Shown here piece by piece: positions 43,485 through 55,213 of a DNA stretch of 64,000 nucleotides; within the stretch, counting starts at the first letter, position 1, and the number at the start of each line of letters is the position of its first letter. This DNA comes from Impatiens glandulifera (Eukaryota > Streptophyta > Magnoliopsida > Ericales > Balsaminaceae). A model generated the notes under the pieces. That model had not been told where the DNA came from. It did no database searches and saw only the letters and a program-made list of their open reading frames with translations. Location of the stretch: positions 88,832,846-88,896,845 of the forward strand of contig NC_061862.1 of the NCBI RefSeq assembly GCF_907164915.1, read 5' to 3'. A program made the position numbers and the translations under genes.

Positions 43485-44087
43485 AAATATATACTTCAAC
43501 ATTAAACAATTTGTCCAAAAGTTAAAAAAAAGATGAATAAAACCATTTTGATGCATGTTTTAGTCTCACTAAAATAGTGAGGTCCTAACTCTCATGTAAG
43601 TCATGATCCTCAACAATAGAGGTACTAGGAAATCGAGATGTAGAGACAAATATAAAAAGACCAGAAATATTTGTTTTCATTTCACCACCACTCATTCATT
43701 TCATGGTACATGGTCACTCGTCACATAAATAAAATCAAAAAAAAGGTAGATGCAAAACAAAATTTTAAGATTCATCCTTATTCGTAGAGAAATATAAGTC
43801 TTATCAAAGTCAAGTATTTCAATTAATAGAGAAATCTACGGACGAGCGATTAATGTGCGAACCTAGAACTCACTATTCCTTAGTTCAGAATTAAAATTTA
43901 AACTAAGTGGAGACTCTGCACTCAAGTTTAACACACGTGGATTTACTCTTTAAAATCACGGAAAATTGATTAGAATAAGATTTTTCTTAGACTAATTCAA
44001 ATTCTCCTAAACTCTCATATTGTATTCAAGATACCAATGAAATAGAACGAAACAACAAATATTTTTCCCAAATCGTAAAAGGAAAGC
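43485..44087. other. Intergenic DNA, no gene seen
   Basis: Ordinary AT-rich sequence without repeated structure or a credible reading frame. Confidence 0.5.
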
Positions 44088-44095
44088 AATGTAAA

Positions 44096-44340
44096 CAGGG
44101 GCGGAGCCGGTACAAACCGGCCCGGGCTGTAGCCCGGGTAGCCCTGAATATATTGTATGTATTCATCAGTAATGACGATAAATTACCGTCGTTATTGATT
44201 ATTTTCTGTCGCTAAAAGACACTAGTGACAGTAAACTTAGTTTATTTTGTTTGTTTATTTGATATATTATAAATTAGTCCGGACTGATTTTTTTATAAAA
44301 AATTAGCTCATGTAGGTTTCAAATCCTGGCTCCGCCCCTG
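44096..44340. mobile_element. hAT-type MITE (245 bp) with perfect TIR and TSD
   Basis: The 13-bp terminal inverted repeat CAGGGGCGGAGCC is perfect at both ends. The element is flanked by the exact 8-bp duplication AATGTAAA (44088-44095 and 44341-44348). The short inner sequence encodes nothing. The CAGGGGC-type terminus and the 8-bp duplication are diagnostic of the hAT superfamily. The intact ends suggest a fairly recent insertion. Confidence 0.95.
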
Positions 44341-44348
44341 AATGTAAA

Positions 44349-47237
44349 CCATTTGACCAAACAAGAAAGGGACAACTTATCACGACAATGCTTTGAAAAC
44401 GAATGACTTCACAACAAGGAGGCAGTCAAAGAAGACTGTTGAAGTGGCCAATGAACAGAGAAGGAAGGGTATATGACCATTTTGCGTTTGAAAAAAAATT
44501 GAGAATGTGTAACTAGTTGATGAAATAAATTTAAATGAGTTGATATTAAGTTGAAATGTGTTCTTCAATATGTTAATGATTTAATGCAAGTTAAATATCT
44601 GATGTAATTTATTATCTTAGAGTTTTTAAGCATAAGTTTGAATTCACAATATTGAGTTAAAATCTTTGTTGTTAATGATTAAAATGAATGTGTAATGTAA
44701 ATTTTGATATTTGTTTTTGATAGAGTTTTAGTTTCAAAAGTCTTAAAAATACTTGTATTTTATTTTATGAAGTTGGATTTACATCTTCCAATTTTAATGA
44801 ATAATTATCATTCAATTTGATTATTAAGCTATAATGTTGGTTTAATTTGATTTTAAAAAAAGTTTCTCAACCCTTTATGAAATTCAAATTTGGTGTGGAT
44901 TTTTTAAAATGTATATTAATTATTTATGACTACATAAAATTGATCACCAAATAAATTTGGAAACAGTGAAAATTAATACAAAGAAGTGGCTGAGAAAATG
45001 TTGATGAACTAAAAAGTATGGTGGTTGGAGTTCCTAATTTGAGATTTTGGGCTATGTATTTTCTAGTGTTAATTTTGTAAAGAAAAAAAATTACTAAGAA
45101 GGTTTCACATTTAGACAATTAATTAATTGTTGATGATGTTTAAGTGCAAACATCATTTTGTTGATGATGTTTTTGAATATGAATATGTTTGATTGATATA
45201 TTAAATTGATGAAATTAACTGAGTTATTAATTAACTATTTCTCTTAAATAATCACTCTATTCTTATATTAACCAAATCAGTTTATTCTAATATTAATTTA
45301 ATTTAATATTTAACAATTTATATCAAACTGAAACAGGATGTTGAAAATCTTAAAAGAAAAGTGATAATATAATTTGGATGTATTAAATCTGGCTAATTAA
45401 TTTAGGATATTAATAGTTGTTAAAAAGATTGATATTTATAATATTTAATAATATACATATTTTTTTACAATAGAATGTTTTTACCTTTTTTTTAAAGGAC
45501 ATTGAAGTGCTTTTATCTTCTTTTTATTTATTTTTCTAAGAAAGTGTTTTTACTATAAATTCATAAATATTAAATATTCAAATATAATGTATTTAAGGAA
45601 GCCCATTAATTATTTTTAATGATTTTATTTTATAAATGAAAAATCAGTAGAAATGTGAACATTAATAAATTTATCTTTTTCTTAAAGTATTACTTTATAT
45701 TTGATTTTATTTCAAATTAAAGTTCAAATAATAACATTAACATACAAAATAACCTTCAAACAATGAATAAATTATTTCTTCTATAATACACAAATGGACA
45801 TATTTGTATCATATTTTTTTTATTTAACCATGATTCAAAGAGAGAAAAAATTATTATGCTTTACCAGTATCAAAATATTTTAAAATTTTATTTAAATCAT
45901 GATTATAAAAACAATTTAATCAAATTAAACAAAAAAAATCACCCTTTAATCGGTTCATCATCTAAAAACAATTTGATTTTAATAATTGAATATAACAAAT
46001 AATTTTATAACAAACAAAATTAATTCAATTTCAATTTTTATTTATTTTAACATCTTTTTAATAAAATCATGATTATTAATTTATTATGCAAAATTAAGAA
46101 CAAATACACATAGAAAAAAGGAAATAGTGATAAGAGGAAGAAGTCTTTTTGATATTTTTCAGAGTATTCAGAACCCATTATCTCACCCAACAAATTTATT
46201 TTTAACTTAAAATAATTTATCTAGGTTGTTATGAATTTCAACTTAAAAACACAAGATCACGAAAAAAAAAATGTTTCTTAAGGTTTGAGTCTTCCTATTA
46301 CAACACTAAATTTATAAGATAATTAATCAAATCAATTAAGTTATTTTTATTAATTTTTAACGTTAAAATAATATATCTTTGTACTGTTTTTTCATTTTAA
46401 ATGTTAAAATTATTAAGTGAATAAAAGTTTGATAGATGCGCTAACAAAAACCAACTCTCTAGCACCGGCCTTATTGTACATGTCCTCTCTCCCTATCAAA
46501 TAATATTGTTTTGTATATTTTTATTATAAGTTTGAGGTCAGTGTTAAATTTTATACAAATATTTGGCATAAATTAAAAAGTTCAATGTAATTTAAGGACT
46601 CGAGTGTATGTTTACTCAAATACAGACTAATAAAACGTGAACAAGGGCTCAACAGAAACTCTACAGATTTTTATCGATTTCTCTACCTGAGTTTTCTATC
46701 TCACCGTCTATCATTTCTTTTCGAATTTAGTCTTTTTCTTCGATCCCTTGTAACAAAGAAGTATCAGATACGAAAGACTTGATCTGGTAATGTGATTATC
46801 TGTATCGGTTGAGAGATGAAGATTCAAAATTTTTTTTATTTCTGTGTGGAAATTAGAGTCATTCGATTCAAATGTAGGGTCAGTAGAACTGTTAAAGTTT
46901 ATGTCTAGGATGGGTTATATAGGATAACTAGATTGAAGCATAATGTCAAAAGATTTGGACTTGGTGTTGTGTTGCAGGTAATTATTTTCTCTATTTTTAT
47001 TGTTTTATGATAAGTCTGTGATTGAGTTTCTCACAACAAAATAAATTGTGTTGTAAGAAATTTTAGTCATATACTCTCATTTGTCATCATTTGGTCTTTA
47101 CCAAGCTCAATCTGACTGAATATGTAAGTACTTGCACTGCTGCAATGCTAGCATCACACAAATACAAAAACAATGTTATTTATACCGTGGTATTTATTAT
47201 TCTTTTTCTTTTTTTATCAATATAGATATAACATATC
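44349..47237. other. AT-rich intergenic DNA, no supported gene
   Basis: No frame with protein-like content. A small hairpin (TGATGATGTTT ... AAACATCATT, 45131-45157) is followed by a second TGATGATGTTT. The region 46,630-47,000 has a more balanced, leader-like composition (CT-rich tracts), but no exon could be recognised. Confidence 0.45.
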
Positions 47238-48288
47238 TACAAGTTTTCTCAAACTTTAATTATTTTATCAAGTTATTATTAAATATATATATATATATAT
47301 ATTATTTTTATTAAAATATTTAAATTATTATTTTTATAAATTTGATTATTTATATTTGATATATATATATTTAAATTATTATTTTTATAAATTTAATTAT
47401 TTATATTTTAATATATATTTACTTTTAATTATTATTTTATATAATTTCTTATTTTTATTTTAAAAAGTTTAATCCAATATTATATAAATGAAAACAGTTT
47501 AAATATAATGATAAAAACATTATAAAAAAACACGATCTTTCAAAGTGTCACCAAATAAAGTGGAAAATAATGAGATTAAACAATTTAGAAACAATAATAA
47601 AAATATAAGTAAAAAATGTTTATCAACGAACAAACCTAACATAAAATATAGTATTAACGATTTCATATATACTCAAGAAAATCAATATTGAACGTTCTCA
47701 ATAGCACATGATTGAAAAAAAATATATGATAATTTTAATCCCAATGAAATTTTGAGAAAGGAGAAAAACTAAAGAAATCAAAGCCAGCGTATTCGAATTG
47801 CTCACGAAAAATCATAATTTGTGGGAGGTGTGGCCAAGAAGGTTATACGAAACATAGTCAAAGATGTATTGAGTAAATTTGTCAATAATTTAGAGAAGAA
47901 TGATGGTAATTATTTTTATAAAATTTTAAATTATTATACAGGGTTATGGTTAAAATATTTTAAATATATTAGACTATTAGTAATTATCAATTATTTATTA
48001 GGATGATAAAATGAATATTTATTATATTATATTATATAAATAATAATTGAAATATAAATATATATATTAAAATTAAAATTATAAAATTTATAAAATAATA
48101 ATTTAAAATATATATATCGAAATATAAATAATAATATACATATATACATCAAAATATAAATAATCTAATTTATAAAAATAATAATTTAAATATTTTAATA
48201 AAAAAATAATAATTTAAATAATAATTTAATAATAAGTTTAAATATAATAAAAATAAATAAATTAAAATATGAAAATTGAGTTTGAATA
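47238..48288. repeat. Long imperfect inverted repeat, arms of about 200 bp
   Basis: The left arm (about 47,270-47,460) contains 'TTATTTTTATAAATTTGATT' followed by 'ATTTATATTT', itself present twice about 50 bp apart. The right arm (about 48,015-48,250) carries the reverse complement, for example 'AAATATAAATAATCTAATTT' followed by 'ATAAAAATAATAATTTAAAT'. The arms enclose about 550 bp of less AT-biased DNA. It could be a foldback-type or MITE-like element; no target duplication was identified. AT-richness inflates apparent matches. Confidence 0.45.
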
Positions 48289-48859
48289 AAGTATGTTAAT
48301 TTGGTAAGTAATGAATAAAATAGGTTAGTTTGAGAAGTTGAACGTTAAATAATGTTAGTTTGGGAATTGGTTCTTGGTTCTTGACTAGCCCATTATATTT
48401 CAAACTAAAAGATGCAATATCGGTTTTTTACTATCCATTAGACATTAAATTTGAATTTCGAATTATAACCAAAATCTCAAATTAGGAACTCCCGTTATCA
48501 TTTTTTAAGTTCTTCATGCATTTCTTCAATCACTTCTTCATTTATTTTATTTGAAACTATCATGAACCTAACTATTTAAGATAAAAAAAAATTACATATA
48601 ATATTTTACATGCATTCAAATTATTAACACCCAATGGACCACACATTTTAACTTATCAACTAATTTAAATTTATTTCATTAACATATTACACATTTTCAA
48701 TTTTTTAATAGAAATTATTTTATAAACTTCCTAAGTTTCTATGTTCATTTGTTTATTCAACTATCTTCTTTGGTTGATTCCTTGTTTTCTATCTTTCTAT
48801 TGTGCTCCTCTAAGAATCCCAATTCTCATAAAGTTTCGAATTAATTCTCATTTATTAAC
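48289..48859. other. AT-rich intergenic DNA, no gene seen
   Basis: Apart from weak repetition of 'GTTAGTTTG' phrases near 48,325-48,365, no structure or coding content is visible. Confidence 0.4.
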
Positions 48860-49020
48860 GGTAGAGCGGTCAGACGGGACAACCTATGACGGGGCACTTC
48901 TACCCACCAAATCTCATCGTTTGAAAGGTCGACGGCGGGCCGATCCACTATCCCGGCGGGCTGAAAATCCCCAATCCAACCCAACGTGGGTTGCGGGTTA
49001 GGCGGGCCAGCCCGCTGGTT
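48860..49020. other. GC-rich island, possible degraded DNA-transposon piece
   Basis: A sharply GC-rich patch (CGGCGGGCCGATCC, GCGGGTTAGGCGGGCCAGCC) stands inside AT-rich DNA. Similar 'GGGCCAGCCCG' phrases form the ends of the MITEs in this window, so this may be a decayed element end. No inverted repeat pair or target duplication was found. Confidence 0.3.
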
Positions 49021-49104
49021 ATCTCACTACAAATAAAAATAAATGTTTACCCCACATTTATAATATTTTTTGCATGACGCCACAATGTAGAAGTCCCATA
49101 ATGT

Positions 49105-49296
49105 TTACCCCACATTTATATTGTTTTTTGCATCCATTACATTCAGCTTTTCTATATTATCAATACCCTTCATTTTCTTAAAATACATCAAAATATCATA
49201 ATATTCCCTAGATTTTTTAGATGACCCTTCATCATGCTTAGCACTTTCAAATTTATCAACATCCAAATTATTACCTTGATTTTGAGAGGAGTCCAT
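49105..49296 (-). CDS. Short hydrophilic open frame, unrecognised
   Basis: The - strand frame MDSSQNQGNNLDVDKFESAK (first 20 of 63 residues) is charged and of protein-like composition, unlike the AT-driven frames around it. On its upstream side lies CT-rich leader-like DNA with a duplicated segment. It might be the first exon of a transposase or host gene whose remainder is lost; the next element on the right is a hAT copy in the same orientation. I do not recognise the protein and no promoter is clear. Confidence 0.3.
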   Translation of the reverse strand: MDSSQNQGNNLDVDKFESAKHDEGSSKKSREYYDILMYFKKMKGIDNIEKLNVMDAKNNINVG

Positions 49297-49355
49297 TTCG
49301 AAAATGAATATGTTATTTAACAGAATATTAAGTTTTAGACTTTCAATGTGAAGCT

Positions 49356-49565
49356 TTTGGAACTGAAACCAAGATTGAATCCACGAACCTTGAAGTCAAG
49401 AACAAAGAGAAAAAAGACGGAACAAATAAGTAGTCGGCGGTCAATGGGCGGAGTATTGAGCATTGACTACTGCAGTCTGGAACCAAGTTTGAATCAACGA
49501 ACCCTTGAAGGCGAGAACGAATAGAAGAAAGGCGAAATAAATAAGCAGTCGGCGACCGATGGACG
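49356..49565 (-). repeat. Two-copy imperfect tandem duplication, about 110-120 bp
   Basis: 49356-49450 ('GAACTGAAACCAAGATTGAA', 'CAAATAAGTAGTCGGCGGTC') and 49476-49565 ('GGAACCAAGTTTGAATC', 'AAATAAGCAGTCGGCGACC') are diverged copies. They lie upstream of the open frame at 49105-49296 and end at the hAT element. Confidence 0.7.
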
Positions 49566-49883
49566 AAAAAAGCTAGGGCTATGCGCAGTGGCGGACCCAG
49601 AAATGTTTTCTTGGGGGGGGGGCAAATAAATAGTAACGTAACATTTTTTGGCGATCAAATAAATGTATTTTTTAATTAAAATTTTACTCGATAATTACAT
49701 AAAAATACTAACAAGCACAATTACAAAATACTAACAAGCACAATTACTAAATTATTCTTGTCCATGAGTCGGTATAAAAGAAGACAAAATCTTTTCATTA
49801 CGTTGACTATACCAATCAATCAATTCAAGAAAATTACCTTTATTTGATTAACTACTTGACTTATCATGTCCTTGAAAAGGTAA

Positions 49884-50276
49884 TCATTGCCTCAATAGAA
49901 AGCGTGTTACATCAAACATTGTCGTTAAACGGGTGCGATAATTTATTTTTATATCACGACCATGTGTACGTAAAACGTTTCTCACACTAAGTCTTTGATT
50001 TTGAAATGATTCAAATTGAATTCTAGCTTCATTATGACAACTATTTAAAGTTCCCATATGACGATTGAATCTTTCTAATGCCCTTTTCCAATTTTTGTAC
50101 ACATCTCTTATAAAGGTATCATCTACGTTTTCTTTATTTAAAGGCTTGAAAACATAACACCAAAAACTAAATGATGCATCTTTTGATATGCTATATTCTA
50201 ACCATATATATTTGATTAGTAATATTAGACTAATTAGTAGGCTCATTAATTGATTGAGAAGACTCAAGTTGGTCAT
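49884..50276 (-). pseudogene. hAT transposase N-terminal domain (ZMYM1-like), fragment
   Basis: The - strand frame reads WLEYSISKDASFSFWCYVFK, VYKNWKRALERFNRHMGTLNSCHNE... (shown in parts). These motifs match the TTF-type zinc-finger N-terminal region of plant hAT transposases annotated as ZMYM1-like: W.EYS..KDA.FC..CY, then F..WK.A..R...H.G...SCH. The core nuclease region that should follow is deleted. The frame ends in FLLRQ and the sequence then jumps towards the element's 3' end. Known hAT transposases bind the terminal repeats and cut there; this fragment could at most keep a DNA-binding part. Confidence 0.7.
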
Positions 50277-51106
50277 GTGATGTAGAAATACAAATTCGTT
50301 TATAGAACATCTCCATTATTCTATATCCTACATAAAATAAATAACTAAAAATAAATATGTGTCACAACCCTAGGCCCCTAAATAAAATCTAACAAATACA
50401 TTTATTTGTTGAAATAGTTTAAAACTAATTTAAAATTAAGAAATATAAAATAATATTTTACCTTTATATTTATATAAATGGTTATTTTACCCTTATATTT
50501 ATATATATTGTTATTTTAATCTTTATTTTATAAATAATTTGTATTATTAATTATATTGAAATTAATAATATATATATATATTTATAATATAAATGTAGTT
50601 TTAAAATAAATAATAATATTATATGATTTTTATTATTTTATATATAATTCTTTATAATTTAACTTATATAAATAAATCTTATTTATATATTAATTAAAAT
50701 TTATGTATTATTATAAATATTGTATCTTAGAAAATAGTGTTTGTATAAATTAAAATATTAATAATAATTACTTTAATAAAATTATATTTAAAACTAAAAT
50801 ATTATAATTATGAATTAGTTTTTTTTTATTAATTTTTATAAAAGAAAGTGTTAGTTTATTATAAATATTTATATATTAGAAAATAGTATTTGTATCAAAT
50901 AATTTTTTTTATTAATTTTATAAAAGAAAGTGTTAATTTATTATAAATATTTATATATTAGAAAATAGTATTTGTATAAAATAAAAAAATTTATTATTTT
51001 ATACAAAGAAGTGTGAGGTTATTATAAAGGAAATGTGAGAGACAAGGTGATCAGACATCCGTTATACATTCCAGCTCCAAAACTAATAGAACAGAGCCTT
51101 ATTTAG

Positions 51107-51108
<2 letters not shown>

Positions 51109-51166
<58 letters not shown>
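51109..51166. repeat. (TA)n microsatellite in hAT copy 1
   Basis: About 58 bp of TA dinucleotides lie about 95 bp inside the 5' end of hAT copy 1. The second copy has a (TA)n tract at the corresponding position. Confidence 0.95.
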
Positions 51167-51170
<4 letters not shown>

Positions 51171-51261
51171 CTTAAAACTTTTACCCTGGTTGGGGAGGCC
51201 TGAACCCCAAGGCCCCTAGTAGGTCTGTCACTCCGAAGGCCCCCTAGTAGGTCTGTCACTG

Positions 51262-52388
51262 CGGCATATGCCTATAAGCTATAAATCAGATTAGATTTTT
51301 TTTTGCTAACTGGCGGGTCAACTCAAGCACGACCCGCCTAGGCCCGCGACCCGAGCAGGGTGACCCGTGTAGGCTCGCTTTAAGTTGTTAACATTTCAAC
51401 CCAACACGTCTAAACTATTTGGCGGGGCGAGCCAACCCAACCCAACCGGCCTAACCCAAATTGACGGCTCTAATCAATAGTTCTCTTTTCATTGACATTC
51501 TCCTATAGTCAATGCAAATAAATACACGGACATTTAACCTTTTGAACAATAATTAATGTTGCAACAGTTTCGATAACTCCATCATATGTCCATCATATGT
51601 CCATCACAGTCAAACGACATTATTTGGATTGAATAACCTAACAAATGATTAAAAACAATTGTTAGGAGATTTTTGAAGATAAAATTAATTTACAGTAGTA
51701 GTTAGTGTACCTGACTATCACTTCCAAATATGTGAGTCTAATGTACTAGGTTGACCTAAATTGTAATCATAATTAAATACAATCTAAAAATTCTGGCTGA
51801 AATTTTAAAATTAATTAAAAATAGAAAACTTGGTAGAGATGTTATGTATATATGTTGATAAAAAATAACATTTAATGAATAGTTTTGTTTGTGTCATTGA
51901 GAGAATCCATACAAGTTTAGACAAGGTGGTGATAAAGGAGGGAGTATATGGACAAATTTTCTTGTAAAAATAATTGATTTTGTTATGAGAAATCTCAATC
52001 AAATACTTATCAAATAAACCACAAAAATAGAGAAAATAAATATCTGCAACAGAATAGCAAACCCAAATCTTATTTGAAGGGGCAACAAGTTAGTTATCAT
52101 ATATACACCCTCTTAGATACAAACTTTAGGACTTCTTACTTACATTACATTTGAATCTTGTGACTCCGATATCAACTATGTCCTGATTTTTTTTATTTTT
52201 TATTTTTTAATCTTTCATTCTCCCAAATACTATAAACATCTATACTTCTTGCAACAACTGATCCAAAAAAAAGAAAACTAAATTTGAAAGAAAATGATAC
52301 GAAGCAGATAGGAAACCTAGGGAGGGAGATCAATGAAAATCATTAGAGGTTTATTTTGAAACCATTTTCACATTTTATTAGTTTGTAT
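51262..52388. other. Spacer between hAT copies, with a GC-rich patch
   Basis: 51,305-51,475 is GC-rich with 'GACCCGCC'/'GGCGGGTC' and 'CCAACCCAACCCAACC' phrases, like those inside many plant nonautonomous elements; no clear ends were found. The rest is AT-rich with no credible gene. Confidence 0.4.
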
Positions 52389-52890
52389 TAGAGCGGTAAA
52401 AAAAACAGAAAACTGATAAGTAAATTGAACCTATAACTTATCAAATTTTATTTTACCGGTTTATCGATTCTAGCGGTTCCGGTTAAACAGTTTAATTTTC
52501 GGTTGAAATATTTTTCTACGGTAATAATTTAATATTTATATTTTATAATTTATATTGTTTTTTTTTGTAAATAATAAATATTTTATAATATTTAATAATC
52601 TATATATATTAATTATTTTTAAATTTTAAATTATAATTTGTATAAAATTGTTTTTAGAAAATAAATTATAATTTATATAAAATTTTAAAAAAAATAAAAA
52701 AAATAAAACTTAAATAAATTTAATACTTAATTTAAAAAATTAAATTAGTGGTTTATGGTTAACCGGCTTAATCAGTATAACCAGAACCGGTAAAATCGAT
52801 ACCAATATCAATCGTTTATTAGACAAAATAAAGAGTAAAACCGAACTTAACCAAATCGTTTACTCGGTTAACCTAACGGTTAACACCCTA
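52389..52890. mobile_element. Possible nonautonomous DNA transposon (502 bp)
   Basis: The block starts TAGAGCGGTAAA and ends GTTAACACCCTA, imperfect inverted repeats (about 8 of 11). It contains several ACCGGT/AACCGG phrases towards both ends and an AT-rich core. The flanks GTTTGTAT and GTCTATGA match only in part, so the target duplication is not convincing. Confidence 0.35.
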
Positions 52891-53405
52891 GTCTATGAAT
52901 AAAATACATATTAATCCCTAAATAACTTTTAACTTTTAAAATCTAACACTAACCTCTAACTTATAATAAAGAATATACAAAACATCTTTGACATGCAGGA
53001 GGCATTCAATAAGCCCGACAATTTAGTTGGCTAATTCATATACAACTCTTTTTTTTTAGTTTACTTAAACATTTTTTTTTAAGAGGATATTATTTTAACT
53101 TTAAAATTAATAAAATAACTTACTATTTACTTATAAACTTATTGGTGCAAGTGAAAGTTCAAACCTTATTATAAATATATTTTTAAATTTGTTTTTACCT
53201 ATTCTTTTTAGGTTGAGTGACTATATGTTAATGTATAAGTTGTATTACCTTAAATCAAAATTGTGTACAATGATAGGTAACAAATAAAAAAAAATAACTA
53301 CGAAGTTTTGAACAAAATACATAATTCATCAATACCAATACTTTACAATTCTATGACTTTCAATAATAATTAGTTACAAAATGAAATGTTGTCTTCAAGA
53401 ATACT
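52891..53405. other. AT-rich intergenic DNA, no gene seen
   Basis: No coding frame or repeat structure recognised before the target duplication of hAT copy 2. Confidence 0.5.
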
Positions 53406-53413
53406 CACCCAAA

Positions 53414-53469
53414 CCGTGGCGGACCTAAAGGGGGCCTTAGGGTCCGTGCCTTCCTCAACCTTAAAATAA

Positions 53470-53512
<43 letters not shown>

Positions 53513-55205
53513 TATTTTTTATTTTTTTGATATGTAACTCTTAGTTCAATTGGCTTTGTAACTTAACGGTGAAGTTTTTATTTATTATATTTTAAAAACT
53601 AATATAATTTATCTATAAAATAATTATTATTAATATTTTATTTTATACTAACAATATTTTCTAATATACAAATATTTATAATAATACATAAATTTTAATT
53701 AATATATAAATAATTTTTATTTATATAAATAAAGTATAAAAAATTATATATAAAATAATATAAATTATATAATAATATTATTTATTTTAAAATTATATAA
53801 TAACTATACAATATTTTTTATTTATTTCAATATAATTAATAATACGTATTACTTGATAAAATATAAAAATTAAAATAATAATAGTGTTTTATATTTCTTA
53901 ATTTTAAACTATTTCAAAATTTTATAAGAAAATATAAATTAATATTAATAAACAAGTTAAAATAGTTACATTGGTTTGGTTCGGGATTTCGAGTGATTAT
54001 TCACTTGATAATATGTGTTTATCACGTTTTTGTATTTTTGTTCTTATTTTTTTTTTTTATATTTTCATAAAACTAATCTGAAATCTATTAAATTAGATTT
54101 TCATATTTTTTTTATATAGTTAGTGTTTTATGAATTTGTTTTTGTGTTGTATTTGATGAAAATTTTATTGGGAATTACAAGTGAGTTGTCACTTTGTCTA
54201 CAAAGAGGAGATCAAAATATAGTTCAAGCCATGTCATTGATTGCGAGTTAGAAAAATCAATTACAAAAATTTAGAGAAGATGGATGGCATGATATTTTGG
54301 ACCAAGTTAACAGTTTTTGTCAATTACACCCGATCTCGATACTTGATATGAATGAGCATATGATAATTGATAACAATGGTATGCGAAGAGGAAAAGGGGA
54401 ACTCATCACTAATCTTCATCATTATCGTGTGGAAATCTTTTGTCAAGTTTAATAAAAATTATTTATTATTTTAATGTTAGGTTGTTGACTTGATTATGCA
54501 AGAAATGAATAATCGTTTTTCAGAAGTTAATACAGAATTACTTGGATGCATATCATGTCTTCATTCCAGAAATTCATTCTCCCAATTTGATATTCGTAAA
54601 CTAATTCGTCTTGCTTAACTTTATCCCGAAGATTTCACGGGCAGTGATTATTTATTTTTGGAACAACAACTTCGAGCTTACTTATTTATTTTGTAGGATG
54701 ATCCTCAATTTTCTTCTATTGAATACTTGAGAATTCTTGCTCAGAAATTGGTTGCAACAGAAAAACATATAGTCTTTCCATTGGTTTATCGATTGATAGA
54801 GTTGGCATTAGTTTTACCAGTTACTTCTGCATCCGTTGAAAGAGTTTTTTTGCAATGAAGACCGTGAAGACTGATTTGCGTAATCGAATGGGAGATGAAT
54901 GGATGAATGATAGTTTAGTTGTATATGTTGAGAAAGATATTTTCTCAACAATTGAAAATGAGCCAATATTGCAATATTTTCAACAAATGGAATCTCGTAG
55001 AATAAATTTGTCTTCTTTTGTACCGACTCATGGACAAGAATAATTTAGTAATTTTGCTTATTAGTATTTTTTAACTGTGTTTGTTAGTATTTTTATATAA
55101 TTACCGATTAAAATTTTAATTAAAAAATGCATTTATTTGATCGCAAAAAAATGCTACGTTAGTATGTATTGGGTCCCCGAGAAAACATTTTTGGGTCCGC
55201 CATTG
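53414..55205 (+). mobile_element. hAT element copy 2, deleted, + strand
   Basis: The 5' end is CCGTGGCGGACC and the 3' end GGGTCCGCCATTG. The 8-bp target duplications CACCCAAA (53406-53413) and CACGCAAA (55206-55213) agree at 7 of 8 positions. The 5' 500 bp, including a (TA)n tract at 53476-53508, and the 3' 250 bp are homologous to hAT copy 1 in the opposite orientation. It lacks the transposase N-terminal exon but keeps the C-terminal half. Confidence 0.85.
54181..55043 (+). pseudogene. hAT transposase C-terminal half (ZMYM1-like), broken
   Basis: Readable motifs in order: LSLCLQRGDQNIVQAMSLI, DGWHDILDQVNSFCQ, LITNLHHYRVEIFCQV, then MQEMNNRFSEVNTELLGCIS and DIRKLIRLA. The dimerisation domain follows with LALVLPVTSASVERVF, and after a one-base frame change at about 54,850, MKTVKTDLRNRMGDEWMNDS. 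It ends THGQE at TAA 55041-55043. ASVER and the following LRN.M.D region are the hallmark of the hAT C-terminal dimerisation domain. Internal stops (for example at about 54,250, 54,616 and 54,695) and an AT-rich 5' gap show it is dead. Confidence 0.85.
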
Positions 55206-55213
55206 CACGCAAA

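Larger units (their letters stand above)
49586..51261 (-). mobile_element. hAT element copy 1, internally deleted, - strand
   Basis: The left end, CAGTGGCGGACCCAGAAATG, is the element's 3' terminus; the right end, GGTCTGTCACTG, is its 5' terminus, part of a local duplication of the last 30 bp. The flanks GGCTATGC (49577-49584) and GGCATATGC (51263-51271) look like an 8-bp duplication altered by one indel. Read on the - strand, the 5' 500 bp, the (TA)n tract and the 3' 250 bp match hAT copy 2. It keeps the transposase N-terminal exon and only the last codons (ending THGQE) of the C-terminus. Confidence 0.75.

Noticed and set aside
49586..55205. A single 5.6-kb hAT element with terminal repeats at 49,586 and 55,205
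   Set aside because: The N-terminal part is on the - strand and the C-terminal part on the + strand, both pieces have their own 5' and 3' ends, and copy 2 has its own 7-of-8 target duplication. Two separate copies fit better.
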